A stretch of DNA of 41,822 nucleotides from Fibrobacter sp. (GCA_017503015.1 JAFVTX010000011.1:1-41822); one strand, 5' to 3'; positions 31,495-39,569 are shown, numbered from the stretch's first letter. Notes: generated by a model from the sequence alone, not told the origin. Translations and numbers: made by a program.

Positions 31495-32361
31495 CTACAT
31501 CTTGGAGAGGGTCAAAAGGACCGCTCCAATCAAGATGACCACCGTGGACATGGCAAGCTTGATGCGGCCTCCGCGGGAGGCGTATTCGCCGAACACGAAA
31601 ACTCCCCATAACTGGTTTACCACCAGGTTCAACTGCAAAAGCGGGTAACCTACCGCGTAGCCGAACATGCCGTCGTCGGCAATAGTCCAAAAAATGGCCA
31701 GGGTACCGAACATCCACATGACGCCCGACGCCATGGAAAGGAGGGTGGGCACAATGTTTGAATGCCTGATGTCCTTGCGGCGGCGAAATGTCACCAGGCC
31801 CACCAGCACGAGGCTTCCGATGCAGACTCCGAAGGAGAAGGGGAACAGGAATTCCATGTCGCCCATGCCGCTGAACTTGAAGGGAATCAGGTAGGTGCCG
31901 AACACCGCTCCCGACAAGAGGGAGCGCCAGTTTTTCCAGATGGACTTTGTCTTGCTGGCAGGAATCCAGATGCCGATAATCATGCAGGCGATAGCCGGGA
32001 TGGAATAGTACAGCAGGGTCTTTTCCTGGAAAATGACCACCCCGCTAAAGAACGAAAGCAAAATGCTCACGCTCATGGACCGTAGGCCAGTCCCTGCCAG
32101 GTCCGCTTCAGCCTGCACCGCCCAGAAACACAGCGCACCGCCCAGCACCCAGAGGAGACCGCAACCGATGCCTACGGGGTGAAAGTTGAACTGCCCCGTA
32201 ACGCAGGTGATGCCCACAGAACAGATGAGCGCCCCGATGGACATGAACGCCAGATAGGACCAGGAGGAGTAGGCGGGATACTTTTTCAGCGGGACCATGT
32301 AGGTTCCGAAAGCGAAAATCCCGATAAAGACGCCGATAAGGCTGAGAGTGCTACTTTCCAA
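31495..32361 (-). CDS. GRP-type sugar transporter of the DMT superfamily
   Basis: About 288 residues with ten predicted helices in two halves, matching the glucose/ribose porter (GRP, GlcU/RhaT-like) branch: LIGVFIGIFAFGTYMVPLKK in helix 1, the repeat LLSGAVFGTYLIPFK in the second half, and the diagnostic AVGYPLLQLNLVVNQLWGVFVFGEY near the end. The likely start is TTG at 32361, overlapping the last codons of mnmE by 11 nt with GCGGGG just before it, giving translational coupling; the frame further upstream lies inside mnmE. It should take up a sugar with H+. Substrate unknown. Confidence 0.8.
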   Translation of the reverse strand: MESSTLSLIGVFIGIFAFGTYMVPLKKYPAYSSWSYLAFMSIGALICSVGITCVTGQFNFHPVGIGCGLLWVLGGALCFWAVQAEADLAGTGLRSMSVSILLSFFSGVVIFQEKTLLYYSIPAIACMIIGIWIPASKTKSIWKNWRSLLSGAVFGTYLIPFKFSGMGDMEFLFPFSFGVCIGSLVLVGLVTFRRRKDIRHSNIVPTLLSMASGVMWMFGTLAIFWTIADDGMFGYAVGYPLLQLNLVVNQLWGVFVFGEYASRGGRIKLAMSTVVILIGAVLLTLSKM

Positions 32362-33709
32362 TGCAGAACCCCGCGAAAATAGATTGTAAAATATCTTCAG
32401 AAGAAATTTCGCCCACCACGCTCTGGAGGGAGCGGCGCACCAGCTGCATCTCAAAGGCGAGAAGTTCTACAGCGGGCTGTTTCTGGAGCAGGTCCAGGGC
32501 CCGTTTCACCCCTTCGAAGGCCTCGGCGAGGCAGGCCCGTTCCCGCTCGCTGGTAATCCAGATGTCTTCGGGGCTGCGACCTTCGGTAAACAGGGCGGCG
32601 TCCATCTTTTGCCTGAGCTCGGCCAGACCCTCACCGGTCTTGGAGGAGACTAGTAGGTTGTAGGGCGTTGGATTCTGGTCACAAGATGGTCCGGCGGAAT
32701 CCAGCCGGTCCTTCTTGGTAATGACGGTCATGTCGGACTCATCCTTCGTCATGGCGGGCTCGACCCGCCATCCAGCCTCTGTCCCGTCCACCACGTGAAT
32801 CTTCAGGTCCGCCTCTTTCAGGATTTCACGGCTCTTTTCCATGCTGAGGGCGTCCAGCTCGTCGGTGGCCCGGTCGGCAATGCCTGCGGTATCCACCAGA
32901 CGGATTTCCCCGCCGGGCAAAAACAGCCGGACCTCCACGAAGTCCCGAGTGGTGCCGGGGACGCTGCTCACGAGAATGCGGTCTTCGCCCAGGAGGGCGT
33001 TTACCAGGCTGGACTTGCCCGCGTTGGGGGCTCCGTAGAGCACTACCAGCGGGAGGCGGCTCAGGTTTTCCTTGCCGCGGAAACTCTGGAGGATTTCCGA
33101 AATCTTTTCGCCGATGGCCACAATCCTCTTGCGCCAGGAATCGTAATCCGGGTCGGCCTCCTCTTCGGCAAAGTCCACGTCCAGCTCCAGCCGGGCGGAC
33201 ATATCCTTCACCTGTTCGTTCAGTTCCTGAATCTTTTTCGAGAGCGTTCCCGAAAGAAGGCGGTGGGCGTTTTTCAGTTCCGCTCGGTTCGCGCTGTGGA
33301 TCACGTCGGCCACGGATTCCGCCTGGACCAGGTCCATCTTGCCGTTCAGAAAGGCCCTGCGGGTAAATTCACCAGGTTCTGCCAGACGAACGCCTTGCAC
33401 CTTGCGGATGGCCTGAATCAGCTCCCGCACGATCAGCGGGTTTCCGTGAGGGTAAAGTTCCAGCGTGTCTTCGCCGGTATAGGAATTGGGTCCTTCGAAA
33501 AACAGGTAAAGCAGGCTATCGACGGTTTCGCCGGTTTTAGGGTCCCGGGCAGTTCCAAGACGGGCCTTGTGGCTTTCCAGTCGGGCCACAGCCCTTTCGC
33601 CGAACAGGGCCAGAACTACGTCACGCACCTGGGGGCCGCTTACGCGGATGGCCGCCACGGCGCTAACGCCTGCGGGAGTCATGGGTGCGACAATGGTCCG
33701 GGAATCCAT
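32351..33709 (-). CDS. mnmE: tRNA modification GTPase MnmE (TrmE)
   Basis: 452 residues, normal length. N-terminal TIVAPMTPAGVSAVAAIRVSG is the formyl-THF-binding start; the G domain has GAPNAGKS (226-233, G1; Pro at +2 as in many MnmE), PGTTRD (251-256, G2), DTAG (273-276, G3) and TKKD (G4); the C-terminus ends in the catalytic FCIGK with Cys 449. With MnmG it makes 5-carboxymethylaminomethyluridine at the wobble position of tRNAs. A TATATT -10 lies only 7 nt before the ATG and there is no Shine-Dalgarno, so the message is probably leaderless. Confidence 0.97.
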   Translation of the reverse strand: MDSRTIVAPMTPAGVSAVAAIRVSGPQVRDVVLALFGERAVARLESHKARLGTARDPKTGETVDSLLYLFFEGPNSYTGEDTLELYPHGNPLIVRELIQAIRKVQGVRLAEPGEFTRRAFLNGKMDLVQAESVADVIHSANRAELKNAHRLLSGTLSKKIQELNEQVKDMSARLELDVDFAEEEADPDYDSWRKRIVAIGEKISEILQSFRGKENLSRLPLVVLYGAPNAGKSSLVNALLGEDRILVSSVPGTTRDFVEVRLFLPGGEIRLVDTAGIADRATDELDALSMEKSREILKEADLKIHVVDGTEAGWRVEPAMTKDESDMTVITKKDRLDSAGPSCDQNPTPYNLLVSSKTGEGLAELRQKMDAALFTEGRSPEDIWITSERERACLAEAFEGVKRALDLLQKQPAVELLAFEMQLVRRSLQSVVGEISSEDILQSIFAGFCIGK

Positions 33710-33716
33710 GCAATTA

Positions 33717-33722
33717 AATATA
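33717..33722 (-). promoter_or_regulatory. -10 box of mnmE
   Basis: Minus-strand TATATT; 7 nt to the start codon at 33709. Confidence 0.5.
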
Positions 33723-33727
33723 GTATT

Positions 33728-33955
33728 AAAAGTTTGAGAGGTTGTAGGTATTGGGGGTTAGGATCTAGAGGTTAGGATTTAGGGGATAGGATCTAGGGGT
33801 TAGGGGTTTGAGGTCGCTTCGCTTTGAGGTGTGAGCTCGGTCGCCAAAGGCTCCCTTTGAGGCTCGTGCCTCATATTTCATACCACACACCTCATACCTC
33901 ATAACTCACAACCCACGACTCATAACTCACGACTCACGACTCCTAACCCTCGCCT
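33728..33955. repeat. Composite low-complexity spacer between divergent genes
   Basis: Three blocks: TTAGGATCTAGAGGTTAGGA-type words (33757-33810), a GAGGTCGC / CTTTGAGGTG / GTCGCCAAAGGCTCC block (33808-33870) and CTCATACCTCATAACTCACAAC-type words (33875-33950). It is the longest example of the spacer families in this window and separates mnmE from the epimerase gene. Nothing coding. Confidence 0.7.
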
Positions 33956-33961
33956 TTTTTC

Positions 33962-33967
33962 TATCTT
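33962..33967 (+). promoter_or_regulatory. -10 box of the epimerase gene
   Basis: TATCTT, 7 nt before the ATG at 33975, no Shine-Dalgarno. Confidence 0.45.
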
Positions 33968-33974
33968 CCCTCTC

Positions 33975-34979
33975 ATGAGCAACTTCAAACTGATTTCTCG
34001 CCCTCTCGGCACTATCCAATGTTACGTTTTACAGCGCGATGACGGCGCCGAACTGGAAATTCTGAGCGGTTACGGCGGAGGCCTTAACGCCTGGCGCATA
34101 CCCGTCGCAAAAAACGGCGCGGGCGTCACCGGTTCCGACAAACTGGACCTTCTCTTCGGTTACCGGAAAGGCGATGACATCTACAAGATGGGCCCCGACA
34201 CCAATGCGGGTTGCAGACTCGCCCCCTTCCCGGGCCGCACCGCCTACGCCAAGTTCACCTGGAATGGCAACACCTACGCCCTTATAAACAACGTGAGTTG
34301 GGCGCCCCATGCCCTCCACGGCTTTTTGCAGAACAAGGAATGGAAATTCGAAAGTTTCGAGAACGACTCCGAAAGTTGCACCGCCGTTTTCACCTGCGAC
34401 TGGCCGGGCGCCTTCGCCGGATTTCCCTTCCCTTTCAAGGTTACAAACAAAGTAACTTTTACAGGAGAATCCTACACCGTAGAAGCCTCTGTGCAGAACA
34501 TCGGAAAGGCCCTCATGCCCTATTCCGAAGGCTGGCACCCCTACTACAGCCTGGGCGAAAAGGTAGATAGCCTGAAGATGACGCTCCCCGAAAGCAAGCT
34601 TGCCCTTCTGGACCAGGCGGACCTTCCCACCGGGAACTTCAAGGACGACACCCGCTTCGTGGGCGGCCGCGCCATCGGTGACGAGTTCATCAACGACTGC
34701 TTCTGCCTGGGAGGCGATTTTTCAAGTGCGACGGCACAATCCCAAACCCAGGCCCACGTGTTTTTGGAAGGGAGCGCAGGCAAACTGGACATCTGGCAAC
34801 AGGCCGGTCAAGGGCAATACAACGCCATCCAGATTTACACGCCTCCTACCCGGGCAAGCATCGCCATCGAGCCCATGACATCGGAGCCCGACGCCCTGAA
34901 CCACCACCGCGGGCTGATAGAAATCCCTCCCGAAGATTCACGAAAATTTACATTCGGGGCCAAGTTCCAAAAGAAATAA
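33975..34979 (+). CDS. Aldose 1-epimerase (GalM-like mutarotase)
   Basis: 334 residues, the galactose mutarotase beta-sandwich. Catalytic candidates are in the expected order: His 115 in PHALHGF, His 188 in EGWHPYY (general acid) and Glu 299 in ASIAIEPMTSEPDALN (general base). The AGCRLAPFPGR segment near residue 80 is the family substrate loop. No signal peptide, so cytosolic; it interconverts anomers of glucose, galactose or mannose. It precedes the two mannanases by 70 nt and may serve sugars they release, but the mannanases have their own AAGGAG leader and possibly a separate promoter. Divergence from classical GalM means hexose-6-phosphate or other sugars remain possible. Confidence 0.88.
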   Translation: MSNFKLISRPLGTIQCYVLQRDDGAELEILSGYGGGLNAWRIPVAKNGAGVTGSDKLDLLFGYRKGDDIYKMGPDTNAGCRLAPFPGRTAYAKFTWNGNTYALINNVSWAPHALHGFLQNKEWKFESFENDSESCTAVFTCDWPGAFAGFPFPFKVTNKVTFTGESYTVEASVQNIGKALMPYSEGWHPYYSLGEKVDSLKMTLPESKLALLDQADLPTGNFKDDTRFVGGRAIGDEFINDCFCLGGDFSSATAQSQTQAHVFLEGSAGKLDIWQQAGQGQYNAIQIYTPPTRASIAIEPMTSEPDALNHHRGLIEIPPEDSRKFTFGAKFQKK

Positions 34980-35049
34980 GATACTTATATCTTAATTTTT
35001 CTCGCAGTCACCCATAATTTCTTATTTTGGGAAAGTTAAGGAGTGTACT

Positions 35050-36792
35050 ATGAATTTCAAAAAAGCCTTTACCTTTTGCATCCCCGTTCTTCTTGCGGCA
35101 AGTCTCTTCACTGCCTGCGGAGACGATTCCTCTAGCACAAAGTCTTCCGAAGAACCGGAATCTTCTGACTCTGCAGGTGAATACTCGAAACCTGTTACCG
35201 ATGGTGCAACGGAAAGCGCCCAGAAGCTTTACAATTTTCTTTCCTTGAATTACGGCAAGAAAACGGTTTCCGGTTTTATGACCGGAGATGTCAGTTCCTC
35301 CAAGGTCAAAGACCTTCCTGACGTGGTTGCTTTTAAAGAGCGCACCGGCAAGTACCCGGCACTGGTGGGATTTGATTTTCTTTTTGCCACCGGTCTAAAG
35401 GCAAGCGACGCCTGGTACAAGGAATATACTCAGATGGCCTTGGATGCGGCAAAGGACCTGTGGAACCAGGGTGGCATTCCCGCGTTCACCTGGCACTGGA
35501 AGGACCCTAGTGATAAGATTGACGCTTTTTATACCCAATCTGGAAACTCCAAGGAATACACCGATTTTGATTTCACTCAAGGCTTTGCCGACCCTGCCTG
35601 TACGGCTAATTGCACCTGGAACAAGGAATCAGAAACCTACAAGCAACTGGTCAGTGACATTGACGAAATTGCCGATATGTTCCTAACCCTCCAGGAATCC
35701 GGTGTTGCCGCCATATTCCGCCCGCTTCACGAAGCCAGCGGCAAGTGGTTCTGGTGGGGCACCAAGGGTGGAGCCGCATTCCAGGCACTCTACAATTTGG
35801 TCTATGACGAGATGGTTGGAGTCAAGGGAGTCAAGAACCTCATCTGGGTGTGGAATCCGGAATATGCCAAGGACACCGACTGGAATCCAGGCGCAGGCAA
35901 GTACGATGTCATAAGCTTGGATATCTACGAGGCGTGGGACTATTCTTCCAAGTTCACTGCAGCTCACAGCGAATTGGCCGCAAACTACGGAACAGACAAG
36001 ATGCTGGCCATTTCCGAAAACGGTCCTATTCCCGATATGTCTGTAATGGCTTCTGAAAAGAGCGTGTGGTCCTGGTGGATGCCCTGGTACCAAACTTGGA
36101 ACGGCAACTTCCTGGACCAGACCGTGGACGCCGTATGGAAGGCGAATATGGACAGCCCCTGTACCATCAGCCTCGAAGACATGCCCGGCTGGGACAAGTA
36201 CACTATGTCCAATACCCCTGTAGCAGATTGCGAAGCGGGTTACAAACTGGCCGAATTGGATACTGCAAGAAAAGTGGAAGAAGTGCTCCCCGACGACATC
36301 GCCACCAACGGATGGTTACAGGTTAAGTTCTCCGCAGGCAGCGGCGACACAGCCAAGGGAAACATCGTCATTTTGGAGGGCAGCGTCCCCGACCTGTCCT
36401 CCGCCAAGAAAATCACCATGAACGTGAACAACACCAACAAGTTGTCTGGCATCTGGTTCACGGTGGCATTCCTGACGGGAGCCCCCGACTGGGCCTGGGC
36501 TCAGCCCGACGGTTGCTGGATTGACGCCGGCAAGTCCATGCCTTGCGAAATAGATCTTTCCACCACCGCCAAAGACCAGAAGGTTCTAGAAGGGGACGAC
36601 TACACCGCCTTTATGAGCAATATTTCCAAAGTGTACCTGGAAGTATTTGCCGAAGGTTTCAACGGAACGGTCTATTACGATGCCGTGACCGTTGACGGTG
36701 CAACCGTAATCAATAATTTTGACAGCCAGCAGAAAATAACCATAGAACAGGGCCAACTCGTAGAGGCCAAGGTTGTAGGAAACGGAAATTAA
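35050..36792 (+). CDS. GH26 endo-beta-1,4-mannanase lipoprotein
   Basis: 580 residues. Lipobox LFTAC (Cys 23) and a Ser/Glu-rich linker lead to a GH26 catalytic domain (about 50-400): FTWHWKDP (147-153), acid/base Glu 228 in RPLHEASGKWFWW, and nucleophile Glu 323 in ISENGPIPD, with WSWWMPWY near 345. GH26 retaining enzymes cut beta-1,4-mannan and glucomannan. Residues about 425-570 form a carbohydrate-binding-type beta-sandwich homologous to that of the next gene, both ending in a V-I-N-x-F-D strand. There is no sorting-type domain after it, consistent with lipid anchoring instead. AAGGAG precedes the ATG. It is the first gene of a two-gene mannanase operon. Confidence 0.93.
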   Translation: MNFKKAFTFCIPVLLAASLFTACGDDSSSTKSSEEPESSDSAGEYSKPVTDGATESAQKLYNFLSLNYGKKTVSGFMTGDVSSSKVKDLPDVVAFKERTGKYPALVGFDFLFATGLKASDAWYKEYTQMALDAAKDLWNQGGIPAFTWHWKDPSDKIDAFYTQSGNSKEYTDFDFTQGFADPACTANCTWNKESETYKQLVSDIDEIADMFLTLQESGVAAIFRPLHEASGKWFWWGTKGGAAFQALYNLVYDEMVGVKGVKNLIWVWNPEYAKDTDWNPGAGKYDVISLDIYEAWDYSSKFTAAHSELAANYGTDKMLAISENGPIPDMSVMASEKSVWSWWMPWYQTWNGNFLDQTVDAVWKANMDSPCTISLEDMPGWDKYTMSNTPVADCEAGYKLAELDTARKVEEVLPDDIATNGWLQVKFSAGSGDTAKGNIVILEGSVPDLSSAKKITMNVNNTNKLSGIWFTVAFLTGAPDWAWAQPDGCWIDAGKSMPCEIDLSTTAKDQKVLEGDDYTAFMSNISKVYLEVFAEGFNGTVYYDAVTVDGATVINNFDSQQKITIEQGQLVEAKVVGNGN

Positions 36793-36813
36793 CAAAAAAG
36801 AGAGGATTGGGAT

Positions 36814-38820
36814 ATGGACTTTAAGATCATCACAATGGCCTTCGGACTATTAGCGGCAACCTATGCAGGAGCCGCTAACGGCGACGGTTACAAGATGAGT
36901 GTTTGCTCCAGCGACAAGAGCAAGCTCTGTTACAACGGCAAAGAAATTTTCCTGAATGGTATGAATGTCGCCTGGTGGCATTTTGGTCAGGACGTGGGCA
37001 AGGATGCCAACGGAAAAATTCAGAAATTAGACGAGAATTCCGTTCGCAAGGACCTAAAGGATTTAAGGGATGCCGGAGGCAATTCTATCCGTTGGTGGCT
37101 ATATACCAACAATTCTATGGATCCCACCTTTGATGCCACAACAAACTACGCTACGGGAATAGAAACCCAGACCATAGACAATGTTCAAATGGTGCTGGAC
37201 ATTGCCGAAGAATATGGAATCGTGGTGGACCTGTGCCTGCTTTCCTTTGATATGATGAAGGAATCCTATTCCGCCGATGTCTCCTGGGGGAGCCGGTTCA
37301 ATTTCAAAGCCAATAGGCTTATCTTGGAAGATACCGTCGCAACCCGAGCTTTTATTGACAAGGCTGTTCTCCCTCTTGTCAAAAAATTCAAGGACCATCC
37401 GGCTCTGCTTTCCTGGGAAGTGATCAACGAACCCGAAGGAATGACCAGCACGGAAAATTTCGGAAATGGCTGGGGAACGACTCTTGTTGACATATCTTAC
37501 ATTCAGAGGGTCATCAACATGGTTGCCGACGCCATCCATACCGAAGCCCCCAGCAACCTAGTAAGTAATGGAAGTGCCCGATTCTCCATGACCAGCGACC
37601 AGTGCGGTACTAACTACTACACTGACACAAGACTGCTCGCTTCGGGAAACAACAAGTATTCCAAGGGAACTCTCGACTTCTATCAGGTCCATTACTACCC
37701 CGAATGGAACACTAACGACGCAAGTCCTTTCCATCATCCTTACAGCTATTTTCAGCTAGACAAGCCCATGGTGGTTGGAGAACTCCCGGGCGCAAGCTGG
37801 GACAACATCTCCTCCGGCGGAAACCTGTCTAGCGATCCTGCTGGCTCCAGGGCCATCACCATCGACAGCGCCTATACCTATGCGTTTAAGAATGGGTATT
37901 CTGGAGCCCTGGGTTGGACTCTGCATGAAGAGCAAAGCAACTCATTCTATGGCCCTGTTACCTGGAGCTTGGAAAATTCAGCATCCGCATTAACCAAGAT
38001 TTACAATCTGGACTCTTCAAAGGTTAAACTGAAGGACTTTGCCTCGTCTGCTTCCGGACAGAACGGCTGGATGAAGGTGACCTACAGCAACACCGATGCA
38101 AAAGAAGGTGCTAACCTCACCTACAACTTTACGCAAAACCTATCGTCTGCGACGGCGATTACCTTTACGGTCAAGAATAACGCCACAAGTGACCTGCAGT
38201 ACACGATGGCCCTAAAGACCAACGACAAGGATGCCCACCAAGCTTGGGGATGGTATAACGCCAATAGTTACTGCGACGTGAAGGCCGGGGCAACAGCCAC
38301 CTGCACATTCCCCATAAATAAGTTTGCCTATTGGGAAGACGATTACTCTATCTCCTCTAACTTGGGTAACCTTTTCCAGGTTATCATCAAGCTTACCACA
38401 GACAAGTTCAGCGGTGAAGTGCTCATCGATAACGTGAAGGTCGACAATAGCATCGTAATCAATGATTTCGATACCGAGTTTGACACGTTCACGCCGGAGA
38501 CAGCGACCATTACCAAGGTGGAGACCTATTTTGACGGGACTCCTTCACAAAAGCCCAGCTATGTGTATCACGCTCCTAGCCAGAGCTTGGGGGCAAGACT
38601 GACATTCCAAGGCAGCAGCCTCTCCTTCACGACGGCACGTTCCGGAAACGTTTCGCTGGACGTGTTCGACCTGCAGGGGAACCGTGTGGCTAGCCTCTAC
38701 AAGGGTGCCCTCTCTGCCGGGACCCACCAGTTTAGTCTTTCGGGCATGGCCCGCGGGTCGTACCTGGTGCGGGCCAAGGGTGCCGGACTTTCTGCAACGA
38801 AGCGGATTGTCATCAAGTAA
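36814..38820 (+). CDS. Secreted GH5 beta-mannanase with C-terminal sorting-type domain
   Basis: 668 residues. A signal peptide (about 1-21, ending YAGAANG) precedes a GH5 TIM barrel (about 28-385): FLNGMNVAWWHFGQD, RWWLYTNN, acid/base Glu 206 in WEVINEPEG, VHYYPEW (Tyr about 294) and nucleophile Glu 323 in MVVGELPG. The active-site context is that of mannanase-type GH5 enzymes. A binding-type module (about 400-565) resembles that of the GH26 gene. The last 75 residues (SLSFTTARSGNVSLDVFDLQGN ... GSYLVRAKG) are the C-terminal beta-sandwich used for secretion and surface sorting. It follows the GH26 gene by 21 nt, with an AGAGAGGA site, and ends at a terminator. Confidence 0.92.
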   Translation: MDFKIITMAFGLLAATYAGAANGDGYKMSVCSSDKSKLCYNGKEIFLNGMNVAWWHFGQDVGKDANGKIQKLDENSVRKDLKDLRDAGGNSIRWWLYTNNSMDPTFDATTNYATGIETQTIDNVQMVLDIAEEYGIVVDLCLLSFDMMKESYSADVSWGSRFNFKANRLILEDTVATRAFIDKAVLPLVKKFKDHPALLSWEVINEPEGMTSTENFGNGWGTTLVDISYIQRVINMVADAIHTEAPSNLVSNGSARFSMTSDQCGTNYYTDTRLLASGNNKYSKGTLDFYQVHYYPEWNTNDASPFHHPYSYFQLDKPMVVGELPGASWDNISSGGNLSSDPAGSRAITIDSAYTYAFKNGYSGALGWTLHEEQSNSFYGPVTWSLENSASALTKIYNLDSSKVKLKDFASSASGQNGWMKVTYSNTDAKEGANLTYNFTQNLSSATAITFTVKNNATSDLQYTMALKTNDKDAHQAWGWYNANSYCDVKAGATATCTFPINKFAYWEDDYSISSNLGNLFQVIIKLTTDKFSGEVLIDNVKVDNSIVINDFDTEFDTFTPETATITKVETYFDGTPSQKPSYVYHAPSQSLGARLTFQGSSLSFTTARSGNVSLDVFDLQGNRVASLYKGALSAGTHQFSLSGMARGSYLVRAKGAGLSATKRIVIK

Positions 38821-38842
38821 GGCCTGAATTTTTTCAAAAGGA

Positions 38843-38872
38843 ATCCCTGCAACCAAAGTTGCGGGGATTTTT
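38843..38872 (+). terminator. Intrinsic terminator of the mannanase operon
   Basis: ATCCCTGCAAC/GTTGCGGGGAT, 11 bp with one G-T pair, CAAA loop, then T5. Confidence 0.9.
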
Positions 38873-38879
38873 CTTTGGG

Positions 38880-38908
38880 TTGAAAATACCTCGGGTTTTT
38901 GCTATATT
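38880..38908 (+). promoter_or_regulatory. Promoter of the tRNA-Ser gene
   Basis: TTGAAA (38880-38885), 17-nt spacer, extended -10 TGC-TATATT (38903-38908). The tRNA begins 12 nt later. This is the best-formed promoter in the window. Confidence 0.7.
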
Positions 38909-38920
38909 GGCCCAAACCTC

Positions 38921-39005
38921 GGAGAGATGCCAGAGTGGTCGATTGGGCCGGTCTCGAAAACCGGAGTCTGTCACAGGACCGAGGGTTCGAACCCCTCTCT
39001 CTCCT
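38921..39005 (+). tRNA. tRNA-Ser (anticodon CGA)
   Basis: Class II cloverleaf: acceptor GGAGAGA/TCTCTCC, D arm with GAGTGGTCGATTGGG, anticodon stem CCGGT/ACCGG with loop CTCGAAA (anticodon CGA, reads UCG), long variable arm from about 38971, and T arm GAGGG-TTCGAAC-CCCTC. The 3' CCA is not encoded. By this count the discriminator base 73 is T (39005), followed by G, whereas bacterial tRNA-Ser normally has G73. A terminator follows directly. Confidence 0.93.
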
Positions 39006-39006
39006 G

Positions 39007-39043
39007 AAAAAATAAAGGACCCCCTGCGGGTCCTTTATTTTTT
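39007..39043 (+). terminator. Intrinsic terminator of the tRNA-Ser transcript
   Basis: AAATAAAGGACCC/GGGTCCTTTATTT, a long AT-flanked stem with CCTGC loop, then T6. Confidence 0.9.
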
Positions 39044-39188
39044 CATGGGTAGATGTTCGAACCCTGGTCGAGGGTTCGATTGACTGCGCGTGAACGAAGT
39101 GAACTTGCGCAGTCAAGGATTTTGGCGAAGCCAAAACCCGGAGGGGCACGAAGGAATGAAATGACTGAGTGATCCCACCCCTCTTTTA

Positions 39189-39301
39189 ACGACCGTTCGG
39201 CGTCCTCATTTGGTACTGTCCCTCCGGACACGCCTCACTTTCGCAACCGCCCCCAGTTAATACTGGGGGCTTGTTGCTCACGACGACCGTTCGGCGTCCT
39301 C
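39189..39301. repeat. 19-nt direct repeat
   Basis: ACGACCGTTCGGCGTCCTC occurs at 39189-39207 and again at 39283-39301, identical, with the 9-bp GCCCCCAGT/ACTGGGGGC hairpin between them. Confidence 0.85.
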
Positions 39302-39490
39302 CTATTCGTCCACCATCGTCATGCCGAGCCTGCGAGGCATCCAGGAACGAACCGCCCTAGATTCTTACCCAAAGGGCATAACTCAACTAAGGAAACAAGT
39401 TTCCAAGTTTCGTTTATCGGCTTCGCACTCAGGATGACGACGGGGTCTTAGGGGCGGAGCCCCTAGGAGAAGGGGTAGCGAATGATGTAT

Positions 39491-39517
39491 GGAGATCCCC
39501 GCCTCCGCGGGGATGAC
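39491..39517. repeat. Palindromic intergenic unit, copy 3
   Basis: GGAGATCCCCGCCTCCGCGG followed by GGATGACA; hairpin CCCCGC/GCGGGG. It matches the units at 2895-2920 and 7059-7086 in both sequence frame and fold. Confidence 0.8.
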
Positions 39518-39553
39518 ATACAGCAGTAGCGAGGGGAGCGCCCTCCCCTTTAC

Positions 39554-39559
39554 TATATT
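39554..39559 (+). promoter_or_regulatory. -10 box of the HIT gene
   Basis: TATATT, 10 nt before the ATG at 39570. An in-frame ATG at 39561 would fall before the expected transcription start, so 39570 is the likely start and the mRNA is nearly leaderless. Confidence 0.45.
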
Positions 39560-39569
39560 AATGTACACT

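Larger units (their letters stand above)
39044..39540. other. Gene-free, repeat-rich stretch after tRNA-Ser
   Basis: No credible reading frame. It holds a copy of part of the T arm of the tRNA (TCGAGGGTTCGA near 39068-39079), a 10-bp hairpin TTGACTGCGC/GCGCAGTCAA around 39080-39117, a TTTTGGCGAAGCCAAAA hairpin, a GCCCCCAGT/ACTGGGGGC hairpin (39249-39270), a 19-nt direct repeat, and ATGCCGAGCCTGCGAGGCAT and GGGGCGGAGCCCC hairpins. It could be the remnant of an element that once used the tRNA as attachment site, or simply a collection of intergenic repeats. Confidence 0.6.

Noticed and set aside
33728-33955. Possible CRISPR array
   Set aside because: Words are degenerate, of uneven spacing and without unique spacers of constant length; no cas gene in the window.
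38859-39231. Short frames over the tRNA-Ser region on both strands
   Set aside because: They cross the tRNA and two terminators, and have no ribosome sites.
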